Assembly: GCA_030770425.1 (NCBI GenBank)
Contig: JASJFT010000174.1
Location: 1-64,000, forward strand
Reading direction: 5' to 3'
Length of the DNA stretch: 64,000 nt
Source: Darksidea phi
Lineage: Eukaryota; Ascomycota; Dothideomycetes; Pleosporales; Lentitheciaceae
The notes beneath the pieces were generated by a model. The model was not told the origin of the DNA. It saw nothing but the letters and a program-made list of their open reading frames with translations, and did not search any database. The translations under genes and the position numbers were made by a program. Shown here in pieces: positions 59,174 to 64,000 of this stretch (its first letter is position 1; each line of letters begins with the position of its first letter).

Positions 59174-62100
59174 TCAGACCTGGCCATCAGCAACAGCGAG
59201 TCGTTGTTTAGCTGTCTTAGCCTTCTTGCTCATTCCCTTCTTACGCTTTCCTGCAGGTTGATCTTCCGCTGCGGCAGGAACAGGGGTGGCAGTGCCGCTC
59301 GGTTTAGCGCTCTCATCGAAATGTCCTTCGCCTGTTGTACTGTAAGTGGCAGATTCCAAAAAAGTGAACATATTGGAAACCTTACCTTCATGATACATTT
59401 CATCCAAGCTGGCCTCCACCTTCTTTCTCTTACGCTTCTTGCTCGGCGGGGCATTCTTCTCTGCCTCGGCCATTTCAGCTTCCTTCTTCTCGATTTCAGC
59501 GGCTTGCTCGTCGTCTGCAAGCCACATGGCGATATCCTTGGTGCGGTTCTCGCGAGACCGAGTGTTGAAGTCGACTTGTGCACCGGCACCACCCGAGATA
59601 ACGACACGTTGCACTTCCTCTTTCTGGAGAGCGCGCTTGCGAATACGTTCCTCAATAGTACCTCGGGTGATGAGACGATACACCGTGACTTGCCTAGTCT
59701 GACCGAGACGATGAGCACGATCCATGGCTTGAGAATCAATTGTGGGATTCCAGTCAGAGTCGTAGAAAATGACGGTATCGGCGGACGTCAAGTTAATGCC
59801 AAGACCACCAGCGCGGGTGGAAAGCAGGAAGACAAAGATAGAAGGATCGCTCTGGAAGTCCGAGACCGTGTCTCGACGATCTTCGAGCTTCGTCGAACCG
59901 TCCAACCGGCAGTACTTGTAGTTTCGGTAGGTAAGGTACTCTTCCATGAGATCTATCATCCTGGTCATCTGGAAGTAGAGTAACACGCGGTGGTTGTTCT
60001 GTTTCAACTCTTTGAGCAATGCGTCTAGCTGCCTCAGCTTGCCGGAGTCTGTGACGAAGCGCTGCATCGACGGGACTTGGATATGCGCGTATCGTTCTCG
60101 AGTGTTCGTTGGAGGAGGCAACTTGTTGCAAGCCGATAGAGCTGTAGTGTCCACCTTTGACTCTAACATTGCTTGCTCGCTGTTCTCAGAGATACCATAG
60201 AGCGCAGTTCGCATAGGCACATTGAAGAAAGTTCTCTGTTTCTCTGCAATGACCCCCTGGCTGGAGCAGTAAAGTTCGATAGGGGGCGCGGAGGCGCCAG
60301 GTTTGGCGCAACGCTCGATGATGTTGAGGCCTGTCTCTTCGAAAGCCGACTGAGACACGTTGAGAAGATTGTGCATGTAGCCCTCGGATGTGATCTCGGC
60401 TAGCGGAGCGCGACTCTGGTGTTCTACGATGTTGAGCATCGAATGCTTTGGTACGTATGAGTTATCGTCGTCGTAGGCAATGTTGAACCGAGCCAGGCGC
60501 TCAGGCTTGTCAGCAAGGTCCATCGCACGTTGGAAAAGGTCCCTCTTTGCAATTTTCGAGGCTTCGCTTGCAGATACGTCCGCCAGGCGAAGCCAAGAGA
60601 ACGCATCATTCTGTTTGGATGATCGATGAATATGGTCCTGAGTCCAGACATTCATTAGATTGTAGAGATACCGACCGCGGAAACCAGCGTTGGGGTTCTC
60701 CGCGCCTGGGACGTCAAGGCGACCTCCATTGCGGCAGATCAATCGCGGCAAGCGATATTCGATCAGGTTACGCGTGGAATAGCCTACGCTCAAGTTCTGA
60801 CCTTCGCGCATGAAAGATGCTGTCTCGGCAAAGTAGGCGAAGGATAAGGGAGACCGGGTCTCAGCCCTTTCAAATAGGTCGGGGTGATTGCAGACCTTTC
60901 GGAACTGCATGACGAGATTCATCAGCGTTGCACTATCTTGTTCATCGCCAACAGCCTTCTCGATGAGATCCATCAGGCTAATCTTGTTCCGAAGGTTGGT
61001 GTAGTACGCTCGTTGGCGGTAGGTAAGATCGCAGAACACATCCAATTCAATCTTGTCGCCCAGCTCCTTTTGCACGTGTTTCTTCACACGCCGCAGCATG
61101 AAGGGCTTGAGAATCATATGCAGACGCTTCAGCTGGTCTTCATTGAGCTTGGTGTTGCTCTGTGCGTGACTCTCAATATCTTTAGAGAACCAATCGCTGA
61201 ACTCGTCGTGAGAGTCAAACAGACTTGGCATGATGAAATGTAGAAGGGCCCAGAGTTCTTGCATGTTGTTCTGGATAGGCGTACCCGTGAGAAGCAGTCG
61301 ATTACGAGAATGGAACCCCAACAGACTCTTCCACCTGGAGCTCTGAGATGATTTGATGGCTTGCGCCTCATCAAGGATCATGTATTGCCAACGGATCTTC
61401 TGGAAGTATTGCGCATCCTGCACGACCAGTTGATAGGACGTGACGAGAACATGGAAAGGGGACTCCTTGTTGTAAGTGACGTGTTTCCGGTCCCAGAACT
61501 TCCGGAGGATCTTTCGGTCCTTCGCATTGCCCCAATAAGGGAGCACCTTGAGGTCAGGAACGAACCTGGTGATCTCCTGTTGCCAGTTGTGCAGCGTCGA
61601 CGCGGGAGCGATAACTAGGAACGGTCCCCAAATGTTGTACTTCTCGACGAGGTAGGCCATGACGGAGATGGACTGTACCGTCTTTCCGAGACCCATTTCG
61701 TCGGCCAAGATACCATTGATGCCTTGCTCGTACAGATTGACCAACCAATTGAGACCTTTGAGCTGGTATTCCTTCAATGTACAGCTTAGCAGCTTCGGCT
61801 GAGGAATGAAGTCCTTGGCATCTTGGAGACCCGAGGGATTCTGGAAATTCAGCTCGCCTTCGTCCTCGCCCGACTCTCCGCCGGCATTGTTGAAGGCACG
61901 GGCCCGATCCTGTGCTTCCTGGACAGCGTGTTGCGCGTTAGCAATAGCGGCAGCGTTGAGAGCGCTCTCGTCGTCGTTGTCAAAGTCCAGATCTTCGAAA
62001 TTAGTAACCTTAGCACCCGGTTGTGCGGCTCCTTCTGGAACGTTAACAGATGGCCCAGATGCTCCACTGGGAGCATCGCCAATGGCAGCATCCGCATCGT

Positions 62101-64000
62101 CGGTAGAACGCTCAATCTCGTCGGTCCTGGCCTTCTTGCCGATGAAATGTGAGTAAAGCTCGGTTTGGGAAATAAGAAAGTTGAGCTTTCGCTTCTGGCG
62201 ATTAGCTTCGCGGTCAGCTTCGGCCTTCTTTGCATTCTCCAGCTCTTGACGCTCGGCCATTTTCCGCTGATCACGTTCGTCACGTTCATTCCTCTTCCAG
62301 AAGCCTAGCATCTCTCGCATGCTCCGCTTGGCTCGAGCCTGTACATCTTTCATGCTTTTGTTGGTACGCATCTGCCATCGTCGGGCTTCTTTGGAAGCTA
62401 GCTGGGCCGTCTTGCGGAGGTTCGACTGCTTCGTTGAAAGCGAATTCTCTTTGATCCGGACCACTTTGGGTATGTCCTTCTTGGCGATATCCTTCCAAAT
62501 CTGGTTGTAGAGGTTCTGGTAGGCTTGAGAGTTGTAGGAGGTCAGGACTATTGGGCCCAGGTCTTCAGTCTGGCTTCGGCCTCTCAACGCGTCAAGACGC
62601 GCCCCTTCCCGTGGGGCAATGGCAGGAAGCTCGTCGCCACGGTCAAGAGCAGCCTGGCCAGCGGCTGCGGCATCCTTCTCCGCCTGCTTCTGTTCTTTGC
62701 TCTTTTTGAGTCGACCACCTGAGCGACCACCCTTCCGCTTCCCGCCCAAAAGATCGTCGGAAGCTTGGAAGGAGCCCATGGTGCCGCCCTCAAAGTTGGG
62801 CGCAGGGGAAGTAACTTCTCGGAAATCCTTGCTAGGGGCATTTCCTTGCAGCAGTTGGCTGGTTGTCTTGGCTTTCCTTTCGGCTCTTTGAGCCTCGCGC
62901 AGATGCTTCTCCTTCTCTTCCTCGTTCTCGGCTTGACCTGCCTTGGCTAGAGCTTCGGCGCGCTTAGCTTCCTCGTTCTGAATCGTCTTCTCCCGTCGTC
63001 GTTTGCGCTGCATGTCTTTTTTGCGCTCCTTCTCTTCGGCTATCTCCTGGTCTTGGACCTGTTGCCAGGCTTCGCCTTCGTGTTCCATATTGTAGGCTTG
63101 CTTGGCCGAATCGCGGTGAGCAGCGAGGATCTCGGCGAAGCGAGTAAGGGTGGCGATACGTCGTCGCTGTGTATGTTAGAGGATGTATAAAAAGGAGCAT
63201 GCTGAAAGGACTGACCTTGCGTTTGCTGGCTTCGGCATCGTGGACATCCAAAGCCCGTTTGTTACATTGCAGAAGATAGTCTTCTCTCTCAGATTCAAAC
63301 TCATCTCCCTCCATGTCGTTCATCTCGCTGGTCTCAATGCGGGTTAACGCGGCCTCGACTTCGACCTCGTCGGGAACGGGAATCTCGCGGGGTACAAAGT
63401 GCTGCGACGGGTGTGCACTGACAACCGATGGCATGCTCCCATAACCCCCTCGGTTTACTGCGGGTATGCTTGGTGGAGGGATATCAGTAGGCGCAGGTGT
63501 GCCCATAGCCTCTTGCTTGACGAAAAGCGGCGGGTTGCCCGAGGCCTTTGATAGGCGGCGCGGTTCAGTGCTGATAGGAGGAAGCTGTTGAGCTTTGAGG
63601 GGAGGTTCGATGTCTGCGCCGGAAGACATGATGCTAGAAAGAGACATGGGGTCTCGCTTTGGGGGCGGAGGCGCCTGCTGGGGCTATTGTCAGTACTCAA
63701 AGAGCGGCTACAGGAACGGCACTTTGACTAACCTCCTCCTTCACTGAAAGCCTCCGCTCATAGTGGGGTGGCGGCGGCGGCGGCTGCTGCTGCTGCACAG
63801 CTCCGCGATTCATCGACTGGTACATGCTTGGAGACATGGGCGAGTGAGACATGGCCTCCATGCCCCCAGTGGTGTGGCCGTGGGAGGGCGGGCGCTGCAG
63901 CGGGGATTGATGCGCGAAGGCGCTTGCGATGGGCGAACGATACGGGTTGTTGTACGTGCTTTCCGCTGGGCGGCCGTCTGGGTATGCGTGGGAGTCTCGA
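59174..64000 (-). CDS. INO80: INO80 chromatin-remodelling ATPase (5' end beyond the window)
   Basis: Exons read from the window edge: 64000-63733, 63677-63216, 63166-59386 and 59331-59174, about 1555 aa visible. The N-terminal part is Pro/Ser/Gln-rich. The INO80-specific DBINO region follows a long charged coil ([34 protein letters not shown]). The Snf2 ATPase lobes show [15 protein letters not shown] (Walker A), DEAQ, and after the long INO80-type insertion [20 protein letters not shown] and [12 protein letters not shown]. The enzyme slides nucleosomes and exchanges H2A.Z; its substrate histone is encoded at 34.7 kb here. The last intron (59385-59332, 54 nt) has no stop in frame and would add 18 residues if read through. 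The initiator codon is not in the window. Confidence 0.95.

Noticed and set aside
59144..59983. 279-codon plus-strand frame
   Set aside because: Antisense of the INO80 C-terminal coding region, which has clear Snf2 motifs.
1..64000. CRISPR arrays, bacterial operons, prophage or plasmid features
   Set aside because: The DNA is eukaryotic with spliceosomal introns throughout; no direct-repeat/spacer array was seen.

Overview
The window is nuclear DNA of a filamentous ascomycete (Pezizomycotina; probably Dothideomycetes or Eurotiomycetes, but I cannot place it further by reading). The reasons are short spliceosomal introns (about 38-160 nt, GT..AG with CTAAC/CTGAC-like branch sites), fungus-specific genes (STE3-type pheromone receptor, Zn2Cys6 regulator, INO80 and striatin of the fungal type, PIN4-like RRM/R3H protein) and a fungal secondary-metabolism locus. 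Exon boundaries below were worked out by hand from splice sites, reading-frame continuity and remembered family patterns; no alignment was run.

Positions 1-39,300 are mostly conserved housekeeping genes: a decayed membrane-protein gene (1-1165), an FHA-domain protein kinase, the 25-residue ribosomal protein eL41, the a-factor receptor STE3, a conserved fungal membrane protein, an esterase of the hormone-sensitive-lipase family, a ubiquitin-like (ULD) protein whose exons are each very short, a P5B (YPK9-type) ATPase, a SIS1-type DnaJ, the CBF5 pseudouridine synthase, a SANT/AT-hook-like small nuclear protein, UFD1, the GYF protein LIN1/CD2BP2, a PIN4-like RNA-binding protein, histone H2A.Z and striatin. 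Two odd non-coding tracts occur here: an 18-G / N-gap / 74-C assembly scar near 23.8-24.0 kb, and a very GC-rich 2 kb leader at 28.9-31.0 kb.

Positions 39,300-42,288 are a gene-poor, AT-richer border. From 42,289 to about 58,400 lies a secondary-metabolite cluster: an aristolochene-synthase-type sesquiterpene cyclase, an AflR-like Zn2Cys6 regulator, a short-chain dehydrogenase and two microsomal P450s, all apparently intact. With them sit two wrecked genes: a highly reducing polyketide synthase collapsed to fragments of its KS, linker/AT and KR regions, and an extra copy of CYP51 (lanosterol 14alpha-demethylase) with two frameshifts and four stop codons. A working reading is that the cyclase makes a bicyclic sesquiterpene that the P450s and dehydrogenase oxidise; the dead PKS may once have supplied an acyl group, and the dead CYP51 may be a lost resistance copy or a mutated duplicate.

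Positions 59,174-64,000 return to housekeeping DNA with most of the INO80 chromatin-remodelling ATPase, whose 5' end lies beyond the window.
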